In this document: one piece after another, positions 19,545-27,615 of the stretch
Layout of the letters: each line of letters opens with the position of its first letter
Numbering within the stretch: position 1 is the first letter of the stretch
Assembly: GCF_019890935.1 (NCBI RefSeq)
Contig: NZ_CP082333.1
Coordinates: 150,001-214,000, forward strand
DNA length: 64,000 nucleotides
From: Exiguobacterium acetylicum
GTDB lineage: Bacteria; Bacillota; Bacilli; Exiguobacteriales; Exiguobacteriaceae
Reading direction: 5' to 3'
Made by a program: the position numbers and the translations under genes
Notes under the pieces: generated by a model
Databases searched by the model: none
What the model was told of the DNA's origin: nothing
What the model saw: only the letters and a program-made list of their open reading frames with translations

Positions 19545-20984
19545 TCAAGCGTGAAGTAGTTCTGCGACTTCTTTTAGCGTCGTCTTCGAACCGACATTCC
19601 CTGGGAAGATGACGTATGTCAGTCCGGGGAACTTACTTTCGGCTCCTGTTTTCCAAACCGGGATACCGGGTTTGACTTGACCGGCAACAGTTGCTCGTTT
19701 GACTTTTAGACCAGTCGTTCCGATATCACTTGACGTGATTCCGCCTTTAGCGATGATGTAGCTTGGACGTACATCCAGACGGGTAACGATGCTCGTCACA
19801 GCATCAGAAATTTTAACGGATAGCTTTAATTCATTCTCTTGTTGATTCTCTCCTAGGTCGAGACGTTCTCGTCTCGTATAGACGGCAACTGTCTGTCCAG
19901 ATGCAATCAATTGTTCCGTCGTCGTGATGATTCGATTGATTTCTTGTTCGAATTGATCAGGAGACAGGACAAGATGGACATCAAACTCAATGAAATGAAT
20001 GAAGTCACACGTTTTTAATTCGGCTAGTTGCTCTGTCGTTTTTTGGACATGTGATCCAATCATGATTAAACCGCCAGGCGTCGTATCGGACACGAGTTCT
20101 TCTTTTGTCAGGAGGGGACGCTGATCGATTCCACCGATGACTTTCGTAAAAGCTGCGGCCGTCCGGAATAAAAATCGTTTTCCTGCATTCATTGCGCGAA
20201 TCAAAGCAATCGTCGCGACTTTGACATCAAGATAATCTGTCGCATTGATGATGATTTTATTGAAATCTTGAGCGTTCATCAGTTGTGCCACGAGTGCGTC
20301 AAGACGTACCTGCCGTAAATCATCCAGTGATAAGGAGATGACGTTGTCAGCTGGGAAAGCCCCATCCGATTTTTCTTCTGCCCATTCCCCAAGGTGCGAA
20401 GCGGAATAACCGAATGTCCGGTCCTTTGCGAACTCTGTTTGCCCTGCTGGTACGAGTGTGTCGTCTTCAAGCACATAATGGACATCGTTGATCGTAAGAC
20501 GACCACCTTCTTGGAAGAATGGCATCAGGATTTCACCATCGAAGTGACCACTGGATTGTTGTTCGAGGGTGTGGCGTAAGACGTCCGTTTCGAGCGGATA
20601 ATGTCCACGAAGTGTCGAATCACCACGACTGATTAAAATAAACGGCTGATCTCGTTGATCGGAAACGGCTTGGACGGTAGCCGCGATGTCTTCATGGACT
20701 TGTCGTGTTTCTTCACGCGTAAATCCACGAGAATTCGTCAAAATAAAAAACATTGACTGGTCTTCGCTAAATCCAGCCTCGATACTTTCGCTCGTCCAGT
20801 CAGTATAGACAGACACGCCATGGACAGTCTGCACACCTGTTGGATCATCGTCGAGGACGATGATTTTATGAGGAAACTGATGTAAGGCTTCAACTAACAA
20901 TTCATCGACTACTGTTGCATTCGGTAGGGATGGTAATTGGTTGAGTGTCGTTTTACTTGGTAATGTCGGGAATGTCGAAATCAT
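19545..20984 (-). CDS. Four-carbon acid sugar kinase family protein (DUF1537)
   Basis: A 479-residue kinase of the OtnK/DtnK family. The N-terminal sugar-binding domain has VLDDDPTGVQTVHG and SRGDSTLRGHYPLETD; the C-terminal nucleotide-binding domain has YIIAKGGITSSDIG and GAESKFPGLTYVIFPGNVG. Characterised members phosphorylate D-threonate, L-threonate or D-erythronate. The gene lies 3 bases after the dehydrogenase. The usual partners (OtnC-type decarboxylase/aldolase, OtnI isomerase or PdxA2) are not in the window, so the substrate remains open. Confidence 0.87.
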   Translation of the reverse strand: MISTFPTLPSKTTLNQLPSLPNATVVDELLVEALHQFPHKIIVLDDDPTGVQTVHGVSVYTDWTSESIEAGFSEDQSMFFILTNSRGFTREETRQVHEDIAATVQAVSDQRDQPFILISRGDSTLRGHYPLETDVLRHTLEQQSSGHFDGEILMPFFQEGGRLTINDVHYVLEDDTLVPAGQTEFAKDRTFGYSASHLGEWAEEKSDGAFPADNVISLSLDDLRQVRLDALVAQLMNAQDFNKIIINATDYLDVKVATIALIRAMNAGKRFLFRTAAAFTKVIGGIDQRPLLTKEELVSDTTPGGLIMIGSHVQKTTEQLAELKTCDFIHFIEFDVHLVLSPDQFEQEINRIITTTEQLIASGQTVAVYTRRERLDLGENQQENELKLSVKISDAVTSIVTRLDVRPSYIIAKGGITSSDIGTTGLKVKRATVAGQVKPGIPVWKTGAESKFPGLTYVIFPGNVGSKTTLKEVAELLHA

Positions 20985-20987
20985 CCT

Positions 20988-21878
20988 TTACACCTTCCTT
21001 ACTTCAACATGTGCTAATTTTTCGTAGTACTGAATGATGCCGCCGTGATCATCCGCAGCTTTTCCATCAATTTTCAACGCATGGAAAATCTCAACGAGTT
21101 GGCTAGAGAGGGGTAAAGGAACACCGATCTCATGCGCGGTTTCCATGACGTTCGTCATATCTTTTAAGTTGATATCGATGCGTCCCCCGGCAACGAAGTT
21201 TCGCTCTAGAATCAACGGTACTTTCGCATCGAGTACAGCACTTCCAGCAAGTCCCCCGCGAATGGCTTGATACATCTTCTCCACATCGATGCCTGCCTTC
21301 GCAGCGAGCGTCAATGCCTCGGACATGGCAGCGATATTTAAATTGACGATGATTTGATTGGCAAGTTTAGCCGTGACACCGCTCCCGTTTTTGCCGACGA
21401 GCGTGATGCTTGCACCGATGACTTCTAGGAGTGGTCGGACGGTTTCAAAGACGTCGTCTTTCCCACCGACCATGATGGAAAGCGTCCCGTCGATTGCTTT
21501 CGGTTCTCCACCACTGACGGGTGCGTCGAGCATCTCGACTCCGCGTAGTGTTGCTTGTTGTGCAATCTCGACCGAGGCGACAGGGGAAATCGAACTCATA
21601 TCAATCAAGATCGTTCCAGCTGTAGCCGTTTGTAAGAGACCGTTTTCTCCAAGGACGACTTGCTCGACGTGATGCGAAGCCGGTAGCATCGTGATGATGA
21701 CATCACACGTCGTTCCCATATCAGCAGGTGTTCCGAATGCCGCACCCGCTTGAACGAGTGTCTCGACACTTTCCGTATTTAAATCATTCACCGTGACGTC
21801 ATAACCGGCTTTTAGTATATTCAAGGCCATCGGTTTTCCCATGATGCCTAAACCAATAAATCCAACGCGTATGTTCAT
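20988..21878 (-). CDS. garR: 2-hydroxy-3-oxopropionate (tartronate semialdehyde) reductase-like dehydrogenase
   Basis: A 296-residue beta-hydroxyacid dehydrogenase. It matches GarR closely in the NAD loop GFIGLGIMGKPMA, the substrate block DAPVSGGEPKAIDGTLSIM, the catalytic Lys region KLANQIIVNLNIAAMSEAL and the end YYEKLAHVEV. GarR reduces tartronate semialdehyde to glycerate. Paired with a DUF1537 kinase it could instead be an L-threonate-type dehydrogenase. It is the first gene of the operon, facing the GntR gene. Confidence 0.85.
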   Translation of the reverse strand: MNIRVGFIGLGIMGKPMALNILKAGYDVTVNDLNTESVETLVQAGAAFGTPADMGTTCDVIITMLPASHHVEQVVLGENGLLQTATAGTILIDMSSISPVASVEIAQQATLRGVEMLDAPVSGGEPKAIDGTLSIMVGGKDDVFETVRPLLEVIGASITLVGKNGSGVTAKLANQIIVNLNIAAMSEALTLAAKAGIDVEKMYQAIRGGLAGSAVLDAKVPLILERNFVAGGRIDINLKDMTNVMETAHEIGVPLPLSSQLVEIFHALKIDGKAADDHGGIIQYYEKLAHVEVRKV

Positions 21879-21902
21879 CTAATCAAACTCCTTTTCATAA
21901 AA

Positions 21903-21917
21903 AGATAGCGCTTTCAT
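21903..21917 (-). promoter_or_regulatory. cre site upstream of garR
   Basis: On the minus strand ATGAAAGCGCTATCT fits all fixed positions of the cre consensus and lies 25 bases before the garR start, downstream of the presumed promoter. This placement is typical for CcpA repression. Confidence 0.6.
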
Positions 21918-21933
21918 AAAGTCTTTAACCGAA

Positions 21934-21985
21934 TTGTACACACTAAGTTCATTTTTGTATACAATTTATTTAAAAATGTATACAA
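21934..21985. promoter_or_regulatory. GntR operator sites between garR and gntR
   Basis: Two palindromes share GTATAC: TTGTATACAA (21955-21964, perfect) and ATGTATACAA (21976-21985), spaced two helical turns apart. A degenerate third, TTGTACAC, starts at 21935. They match the FadR-subfamily TNGTNNNACNA pattern and lie in the divergent promoter region. Confidence 0.7.
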
Positions 21986-22057
21986 AAATATGTCTCTTTC
22001 CAATTCCCAATATTAAACTTATACTTTGAACTAGAAGAAATTCGAATGTAGGAGACG

Positions 22058-22681
22058 ATGTCTGTGGGGAAGAAAACGACACAATTAGCATATGTTCAGG
22101 CATATGAATACATCCGGGATCGCATCTTAAACGGAGAACTGGAACGTGGAACGAAGTTAGTCGAAGAGCGTCTAGCTGAGGAAATGGGAATTAGCCGTAC
22201 TCCCGTCAGAGATTCGATTCGAAAACTGGAGCAAGAAGGATTGATTAAGCAAAAACGTGTCGTCAATCCGAGCGACATGGATCTGCGACACATCTTTCAA
22301 GTCCGGATGTTGCTTGAGGGCTTCGCAGCCAGTCATTGTGCGACATATATGCGAGAAGCCGATTTAGAAAAGTTGAAGCAGTGTGTCGAGATCGGTAGAA
22401 CGGGCGAACTCGAAGAAGTGATGGCGGCGAACAAGGAATTCCACGATGTGATCGTCGGGGCAACGAACAACCCGGTGATGATTGATATCATTGATCGGAT
22501 GCAATCCATCATCTATCTATTCCGTAAGACTGTTGTCCACCATAAACGACCACTCTTGATTGAAGAACATGATGAGATCTATCAAGCGATTTTGAATCAT
22601 CAACCGGAAGAAGCGGAGCGATTGATGAAAGCGCATCTTCAACTGGATTTAGAATTTTGTTTGAACTGGATGAAAGGATGA
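22058..22681 (+). CDS. GntR family (FadR/FCD) transcriptional regulator
   Basis: A 207-residue regulator with an N-terminal winged helix (GTKLVEERLAEEMGISRTPV, RDSIRKLEQEGLIKQKR) and a C-terminal FCD ligand domain whose metal-binding pattern is seen in EFHDVIV and HDEIYQAI ... KAHL. It is divergent from the garR operon with paired GTATAC boxes between, so it is the likely local repressor that responds to the acid sugar or an intermediate. Confidence 0.9.
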   Translation: MSVGKKTTQLAYVQAYEYIRDRILNGELERGTKLVEERLAEEMGISRTPVRDSIRKLEQEGLIKQKRVVNPSDMDLRHIFQVRMLLEGFAASHCATYMREADLEKLKQCVEIGRTGELEEVMAANKEFHDVIVGATNNPVMIDIIDRMQSIIYLFRKTVVHHKRPLLIEEHDEIYQAILNHQPEEAERLMKAHLQLDLEFCLNWMKG

Positions 22682-22711
22682 ACGAGGTTGATATCGTTCA
22701 TCCTTTTTTAC
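22675..22711 (+). terminator. Terminator of the gntR-type gene
   Basis: Inverted repeat AGGATGAACGA / TCGTTCATCCT around an 8-base loop, followed by T residues; the stem starts inside the last codons. Confidence 0.8.
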
Positions 22712-22726
22712 ATCTTGACGCGTTCT

Positions 22727-22742
22727 CAGGACAAATGTCCTG
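22727..22742. promoter_or_regulatory. Crp/Fnr-like palindrome before the ydcZ-type genes
   Basis: CAGGACA-AA-TGTCCTG has two perfect 7-base arms. It lies about 50 bases upstream of the start site expected from TATTAT at 22775. No good -35 is seen, which suits an activated promoter. The Crp/Fnr protein encoded two genes on is the likely binder (inferred). Confidence 0.5.
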
Positions 22743-22802
22743 TTCAAATCAGATGGACTCTCGTTAAATGAAAGTATTATGGAACAAGAGAGGAGTATGC
22801 AC

Positions 22803-23228
22803 ATGCGTGGTGTCTTATTTGCGATTGCTGGTGGCTTTTTCTTAACGCTTCAAAGTGTTGCTAATGCCCGAATCAGTCAAACGATCGGGACGTGGCAAGC
22901 GGCGACGATCACCCAGATGACCGGGTTCATCGTTGCGATCCTCTTAGCGATCGTCTTACGGGATCGCAGTTTTTCAGCGATGCGACGTGTCAAACCGCTC
23001 TATCTGGCAGGGGGAGCCTTTGCGGCGATTATATTATTCAGCAACATGACAGCGGTCCACCGGATGGGCGTGACTTTGACGATTTCGCTCTTTTTATTGG
23101 CGCAATTAGCGCTGGCACTCTGGATTGACGGAAGAGGCTGGTTCGGCGTCATGAAACGTCGACTGCGGGGTCCGCAGATCATCGGCATCGTGATGATGGT
23201 CGCAGGCATCTTCATCTTAAAGAGTTAA
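22803..23228 (+). CDS. DMT superfamily membrane protein (YdcZ/DUF606)
   Basis: A 141-residue protein with about five membrane segments, ending IIGIVMMVAGIFIL. The layout fits the DUF606 half of drug/metabolite transporters, which usually work as pairs. The ATG at 22803 lies 7 bases after GAGGAG. It is followed after 12 bases by a Crp/Fnr regulator and then by a second protein of the same family. Confidence 0.8.
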   Translation: MRGVLFAIAGGFFLTLQSVANARISQTIGTWQAATITQMTGFIVAILLAIVLRDRSFSAMRRVKPLYLAGGAFAAIILFSNMTAVHRMGVTLTISLFLLAQLALALWIDGRGWFGVMKRRLRGPQIIGIVMMVAGIFILKS

Positions 23229-23240
23229 GGAGGAGAAGAA

Positions 23241-23903
23241 GTGACGGACATTGTGAGCTATTTGGAGCGGTATCAGTTAACGCATGTCTTTGACGCATCG
23301 CTACGCAAGGCGATGCACATTCAGACGTTCGCACCGGGTGAGGCTTTATGCCGACAAGGTGATGTTGCGCATGAACTCTACCTGCTCGTCGAAGGGAAAT
23401 TGAAGATCACGCATATGTCGGCAACGGGGAAACGTCTCGTGTTGTCCTTTAAACATCCGTTTGATCTCGTCGGTGATATTGAGTTCGTCCGAAAGATTGA
23501 TTTGATGAACACGGTCGAGGCAGTGACACCAGTGACCGTCTTACGCATTGCCTATCCGGATTTGGAAGAAGCACGTGTCCATCATCCTGCCTTTCTATTA
23601 TTTTTACTCGAGACGATTACGAAAAAGTTTGAATTAAAATCGCATACGCTCAGCTTCAATCTGTTGTACCCGGTTGAAGTTCGGCTCGCCAGTTATTTGT
23701 TGTCGATGACACCTAATACGGATGCTTTTGCGAGTAAGGAACTCGTCGATGCGGCAGATTTGATCGGGACGAGCTATCGTCATGTTAATCGTGTCTTACG
23801 CCAGTTCGTCGACGATGGGTTGATCCGCCGGACGCAGCATACGATTGAGATCATTGATCGAGACGGATTGATGGAGCGAGTCGGAGAAAGCATTTACGAA
23901 TGA
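23241..23903 (+). CDS. Crp/Fnr family transcriptional regulator (YeiL-like)
   Basis: A 220-residue regulator. The cyclic-nucleotide-like sensor domain (about 20-140) has APGEALCRQGDVAHELYLLV and the C-terminal helix-turn-helix reads LIGTSYRHVNRVLRQFVDDG. The start is GTG after AAGGAGGAG. There is no Fnr-type cysteine cluster; E. coli YeiL is the closest layout I recall. It lies between two DMT transporter genes, 12 bases from each, and probably controls them. Confidence 0.82.
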   Translation: MTDIVSYLERYQLTHVFDASLRKAMHIQTFAPGEALCRQGDVAHELYLLVEGKLKITHMSATGKRLVLSFKHPFDLVGDIEFVRKIDLMNTVEAVTPVTVLRIAYPDLEEARVHHPAFLLFLLETITKKFELKSHTLSFNLLYPVEVRLASYLLSMTPNTDAFASKELVDAADLIGTSYRHVNRVLRQFVDDGLIRRTQHTIEIIDRDGLMERVGESIYE

Positions 23904-23915
23904 AGGAGGTGCGAC

Positions 23916-24386
23916 ATGGTTACGGGAATCATCCTTGCCCTTTGTGGGGGCATGCTCGTCTGTATTCAAAATACGTTTAACGCAAAAGTCAAAGAACACG
24001 TTGGTGCTTGGGCGACGACGACGCTAGTCCTTGGACTCGGGTTCCTCGCTTCACTGACGATTGGTTTAATCGTCGAAGGATCACAACTGTTTGCCCTAAA
24101 AGAGGCGCAAACCTGGTTTTGGTTCAGCGGAATCATTGGTGTCGGTGTCGTCCTCTGTGTGACGCAAGGCGTTCAACAACTCGGACCGAGTCGTGCGATT
24201 TCGATCGTCATGGTATCACAAATCCTGTTTGCCTTACTGTGGGATACGCTCGGTTGGTTCGGTTTACAGACCGTTCCGTTTACGTGGACGAAAGCACTCG
24301 GCGTGCTACTGATTGGTGGCGGAGTTCTTTTATTTCAACTGGGCGGGAAAACAACGACTGTACAACACGTACGAAAAGGAGCTTGA
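23916..24386 (+). CDS. Second DMT superfamily membrane protein (YdcZ/DUF606)
   Basis: A 156-residue protein with about five membrane segments. It shares the start pattern ALCGGMLVCIQNTFNAKV with the family and the end LGVLLIGGGVLLFQLG. Together with the gene at 22803 it could form a heteromeric exporter. It begins 12 bases after the Crp/Fnr gene and is followed directly by a HAD phosphatase gene. Confidence 0.82.
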   Translation: MVTGIILALCGGMLVCIQNTFNAKVKEHVGAWATTTLVLGLGFLASLTIGLIVEGSQLFALKEAQTWFWFSGIIGVGVVLCVTQGVQQLGPSRAISIVMVSQILFALLWDTLGWFGLQTVPFTWTKALGVLLIGGGVLLFQLGGKTTTVQHVRKGA

Positions 24387-24388
24387 AT

Positions 24389-25087
24389 ATGTTTTACACG
24401 ACGGTATTATTCGATATTGACCATACATTACTCGATTTTGAAGCGACGGAACGGATTGCCTTTCGCCGCCTGCTCGAGCAACAAGAGTTGCAGTGGACGC
24501 CGGAGCGAGAAACGCGCTATAAAACACTCAATCAAGCGCTTTGGAAAGCACTTGAACGAGGCGAGGTGACACGCGAGGAAGTCATTCACTCACGGTTCGT
24601 GACGTTCTTCGCGGAAGAAGGACGGACGGTCGACGGACGAGAAGTTGACGAAACGTATCGTGGCTATCTCGCACAAGGAACAGAATTGATTCCGGGTGCG
24701 ACGGCGCTGCTTGAGCAGCTAGCCGGAAACGTCACGATGTACGTCGTCACGAACGGTATTTCGAAGACGCAACGCGCACGGCTCGATGGCGCTGGATTAA
24801 CGGATTTCTTTGAATGGATTTTCGTTTCAGAAGAGACAGGTTTTCAAAAACCGATGGCAGGATTTTTCAATCATGTGTTTGCGCGGATTCCACAATTCGA
24901 CCCAGCGCGAACAATCATCGTCGGGGATTCCTTGTCAGCTGATATCGCAGGTGGAAATCAAGCTGGTATCGCAACATGTTGGTTTAATCCAGAAGGAAAA
25001 TCAGCGGCGGATATCAAGCCGACGTTTACGATTACGTCGTTAGCCGAACTACCTACTTTGCTTGAAAACGCAGCAGTCCTTCAATAA
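24389..25087 (+). CDS. HAD hydrolase, YjjG/YfnB-type nucleotidase
   Basis: A 232-residue HAD phosphatase with motif I VLFDIDHTLL (Asp9, Asp11), motif II VVTNGIS, motif III Lys in TGFQKPM and motif IV IIVGDSLSADIAGG. The YjjG/YfnB subgroup removes phosphate from nucleotides, including damaged pyrimidine ones. The ATG at 24389 follows AAAAGGAG, which lies in the end of the DMT gene. The open frame continues upstream to 24008, but only by chance. Confidence 0.85.
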   Translation: MFYTTVLFDIDHTLLDFEATERIAFRRLLEQQELQWTPERETRYKTLNQALWKALERGEVTREEVIHSRFVTFFAEEGRTVDGREVDETYRGYLAQGTELIPGATALLEQLAGNVTMYVVTNGISKTQRARLDGAGLTDFFEWIFVSEETGFQKPMAGFFNHVFARIPQFDPARTIIVGDSLSADIAGGNQAGIATCWFNPEGKSAADIKPTFTITSLAELPTLLENAAVLQ

Positions 25088-25127
25088 TGAATCAAACCAA
25101 CCGATAGGAGAGAGAAGGAAAGGAGGC

Positions 25128-25179
25128 GATCACTGTGCAACGATGTGATCAACAGACGCTGGAGGCAACTCCCGTCTAA
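25128..25179 (+). promoter_or_regulatory. Structured leader with a 14-codon ORF before a bltD-like gene
   Basis: AAGGAGG precedes a GTG at 25135 that opens a short frame ending at TAA 25177-25179. Two hairpins overlap it: GATCAC/GTGATC (25128-25150) around the start codon, and AGACG-CT-GGAG-GCAA-CTCC-CGTCT (25154-25177) with a GNRA tetraloop. The acetyltransferase starts 18 bases after the stop. A leader-peptide control is inferred. Confidence 0.4.
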
Positions 25180-25197
25180 CTAAAAGGGGAAATGAAC

Positions 25198-25635
25198 ATG
25201 ATTCAACTTGTACCGGTAACAGCAGAGAACTGGGAAGCGTGTTGTGAGCTTACACTGACAGCAGAACAGCAAGATTTCATGGAAGCGAACGTCTACTCGA
25301 TCGCGCAAGCGAAGTTCGAACCGAGCCTTGTCCTTCGGGCGATCATTGCAGGTGAAGCCGTCGTTGGTTTTGTGATGTATAACACGGAGCTAGAAGAACT
25401 CAACGGCTACTGGATTTACCGCATCATGATCGATCAGACGCAACAAGGGAACGGAATCGGACGATTGGCGATGCAAGCCGTAATTGACGAGATGCGCGTG
25501 TTACCTGCAGCGAAACGAATCGTCGTCGGCTATCGACCGGATAATCAGGCGGCACACCGTCTGTATGCGAGTCTCGGCTTCATCGACCACGGGGATCGAT
25601 TCGGTCGGGAAATGGCGGTGCGATTAGATATTTGA
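25198..25635 (+). CDS. GNAT acetyltransferase, BltD-like (spermine/spermidine)
   Basis: A 145-residue GNAT enzyme. It shares with Bacillus BltD the start QLVPVTAENWEACCELT, the block NVYSIAQAKFEPS, the acetyl-CoA loop QTQQGNGIGRLAMQAVI and the end NQAAHRLYASLGF. BltD acetylates spermine and spermidine. ATG at 25198 is 7 bases after GGGGA; the one at 25192 would be too close. The gene stands alone behind a structured leader. Confidence 0.82.
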   Translation: MIQLVPVTAENWEACCELTLTAEQQDFMEANVYSIAQAKFEPSLVLRAIIAGEAVVGFVMYNTELEELNGYWIYRIMIDQTQQGNGIGRLAMQAVIDEMRVLPAAKRIVVGYRPDNQAAHRLYASLGFIDHGDRFGREMAVRLDI

Positions 25636-25642
25636 AGGATGG

Positions 25643-25676
25643 AAGGACTCTTGAAACGCAAGAGTCCTTTTCTTTT
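25643..25676 (+). terminator. Terminator after the bltD-like gene
   Basis: Perfect stem AAGGACTCTT / AAGAGTCCTT with a 7-base loop and a T-rich tail. Confidence 0.88.
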
Positions 25677-25686
25677 GGATATTTTT

Positions 25687-25716
25687 TGAAACTTTTCTCG
25701 GCTCATCATGCTCTAA
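25687..25716 (+). promoter_or_regulatory. ECF-type promoter of the sigma/anti-sigma pair
   Basis: TGAAACTTTT (25687-25696) is the usual -35 of SigV/SigM-type ECF factors, and GCTCTAA (25710-25716) follows after a 17-base spacer measured from TGAAAC, close to the CGTCTAA -10. The sigma gene starts 21 bases on. Autoregulation is inferred. Confidence 0.6.
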
Positions 25717-25737
25717 TTAGTAAAGGGAGGGAACACG

Positions 25738-26280
25738 ATGGACTTACGAAACGAGCACACGACACTCGTCCGCCGTGCAATGAAGCACGATGAAGCGGCA
25801 TTTGAGCAATTGGTGCTCCTACATAGCGAACAACTCTACCGAACAGCGTATCTATATGTGAAGAACGAACACGATGCCTTAGACGTCGTACAAGAGACAG
25901 TTTATAAAGCGTTCATCTCGATCGAACAAGTGAAGGAACCAAAACATTTCGTGACATGGATCACGAAAATCCTGATCCGCAATTGTTATCGCGTGCTTGA
26001 GAAACAACAACCAACCGATGACATCTTACTTCATGTTCCGGTGCAGGAAGATCAATCGCGAGACGAACATCTTGATCTCGTGCACGCTTTATCGCATCTG
26101 CGAAAAGAATACCGGGATGTCTTAATTCTTTTCTATTTTCATGATATTCCGATGAAAGAGATTGCAAGCTTCATCGGCATTACCCTCAATACGGTCAAGA
26201 CATACTTAAAGCGAGGACGCGAAGAATTGAAGATACAGTTAGGAGGAATGGATTATGGAGCAGCACGATCTACGAAATGA
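25738..26280 (+). CDS. ECF sigma factor (SigV/ECF30-like)
   Basis: A 180-residue sigma-70 factor. Region 2 has AFEQLVLLHSEQLYRTAYLY and DALDVVQETVYKAF; region 4 has SHLRKEYRDVLILFYFHDIP and the helix-turn-helix GITLNTVKTYLKRGREEL. The gene is followed by, and overlaps by 26 bases, a gene for a membrane protein with the DUF4179 layout, so the pair is a sigma/anti-sigma unit. Confidence 0.88.
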   Translation: MDLRNEHTTLVRRAMKHDEAAFEQLVLLHSEQLYRTAYLYVKNEHDALDVVQETVYKAFISIEQVKEPKHFVTWITKILIRNCYRVLEKQQPTDDILLHVPVQEDQSRDEHLDLVHALSHLRKEYRDVLILFYFHDIPMKEIASFIGITLNTVKTYLKRGREELKIQLGGMDYGAARSTK

Positions 26281-27613
26281 CTATGAAAAAATCCCTGTTC
26301 CGACGGACGCCTTACAAGACCGAATTCGTCAAGGGATTACGCAAGGCGTAGCGGAAAGAAAACAACGACGTCCTCGTCGGAAACAGTACGTCGCCATTGC
26401 GGGTCTTGCCGCCTCACTATTCGTGACGACGTTCATCGTTCCACCGTTTGCTTCCGCGATGTCGCATGTTCCATTGATTGGTGGATTGTATCGTCCCTTT
26501 ACAGAACAGGGCACAGTCGGTACGGAAATCGAGAAGAAACAACTTGCAACAGCAATTGATCAGACGGTAACCGATCAAGGCATTACGATCAAGGTCGTCG
26601 ACGCCTACTATGATGGTACGACGATCGGGATGAACCTGACGGCAACTGGTGTACCAGACGTCAACGAAACGAAACGAGCGGCGTTTTATGAAGTGTTCAA
26701 AGGGGATAAACGATTCGAAGGTACTGAAAATCAAGAACTGGCATATTTCAAACAGGACGGTAAGGCATGGAAAGCACGAATCGAATATGATGTCGGATTA
26801 CAGAAATTAAGTGATGCCATGCAGGTACCACTCGTGATTTCGGAAATGTTTGGTCTAGACGGGAACTGGCAATTCGAGGTTCCGGTCAAACGATTGCAAG
26901 CGATTGAACAGACGTTTAATACGACGGTAAAAAATCCTGATTATGCGGTCGATGTCACGTTGAAACAGATGACAAAAGGACAGGCAAGTACGACGTTTGA
27001 TTATACGGCGGTTTATCCGAAGTCGGATCAATATTGGCTAGAACTGGCTCTGTTTGATGATAAAGGGAAGGAAATCATCAAAAACTGGTCAGTTGGAACA
27101 TCGTTAGTAAGTAGTTCGGTCAGCGGGTCGCAACGAACGGATGTCTCGCGGATTCGATTCGGAAATTATGTCATTCCATCCGGTTCCTATACGTTGCATC
27201 CTTCTTTACGTCTTTCACCGAAGACACATTGGCTGTCATTAAAGAATACGACTTTCCCTTATACGCAACAAGATGCGCATCATCCATTGAAGATGACGAT
27301 TCAACAGGTAGAGACGTCCGGTTCTCATGTACAGGTCGATTTCTTGACGAACTCGGATCAAAAAAATTCAGATATCAAGTTGGATGTTAAAAACAGCATG
27401 TTCCTGATTCAAGGAAACGAACCACCGGATGGTCGTGAAATCAAACCGACTGTTGAAGTCATCGATGCGAAACAAAAGTTGCTTCGGGCGACGTTCACGT
27501 TATCAGCGTCACAAATCGATGCAATCGATGACTTCTATCTACAAACGGGCTATTCCAACACCGTGACGAATACACCAATCGACTTGAAACCGATTCCGTT
27601 CACCGTCGATTAA
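26255..27613 (+). CDS. DUF4179-type membrane anti-sigma factor
   Basis: A 452-residue protein. The first 45 residues are cytoplasmic and very basic near the end (RKQRRPRRK). One membrane helix lies near 47-67 (YVAIAGLAASLFVTTFIVPP), then a DUF4179-like extracytoplasmic region starts (ASAMSHVPLIGGLYRPF) and continues as beta-rich domains. AGGAGG lies inside the sigma gene. Binding the ECF factor until a cell-surface signal arrives is inferred from the pairing. Confidence 0.82.
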   Translation: MEQHDLRNDYEKIPVPTDALQDRIRQGITQGVAERKQRRPRRKQYVAIAGLAASLFVTTFIVPPFASAMSHVPLIGGLYRPFTEQGTVGTEIEKKQLATAIDQTVTDQGITIKVVDAYYDGTTIGMNLTATGVPDVNETKRAAFYEVFKGDKRFEGTENQELAYFKQDGKAWKARIEYDVGLQKLSDAMQVPLVISEMFGLDGNWQFEVPVKRLQAIEQTFNTTVKNPDYAVDVTLKQMTKGQASTTFDYTAVYPKSDQYWLELALFDDKGKEIIKNWSVGTSLVSSSVSGSQRTDVSRIRFGNYVIPSGSYTLHPSLRLSPKTHWLSLKNTTFPYTQQDAHHPLKMTIQQVETSGSHVQVDFLTNSDQKNSDIKLDVKNSMFLIQGNEPPDGREIKPTVEVIDAKQKLLRATFTLSASQIDAIDDFYLQTGYSNTVTNTPIDLKPIPFTVD

Positions 27614-27615
27614 AC

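Noticed and set aside
24008..24388. N-terminal extension of the HAD phosphatase frame
   Set aside because: It overlaps the second DMT gene out of frame; the HAD motif I and the ribosome site place the start at 24389.
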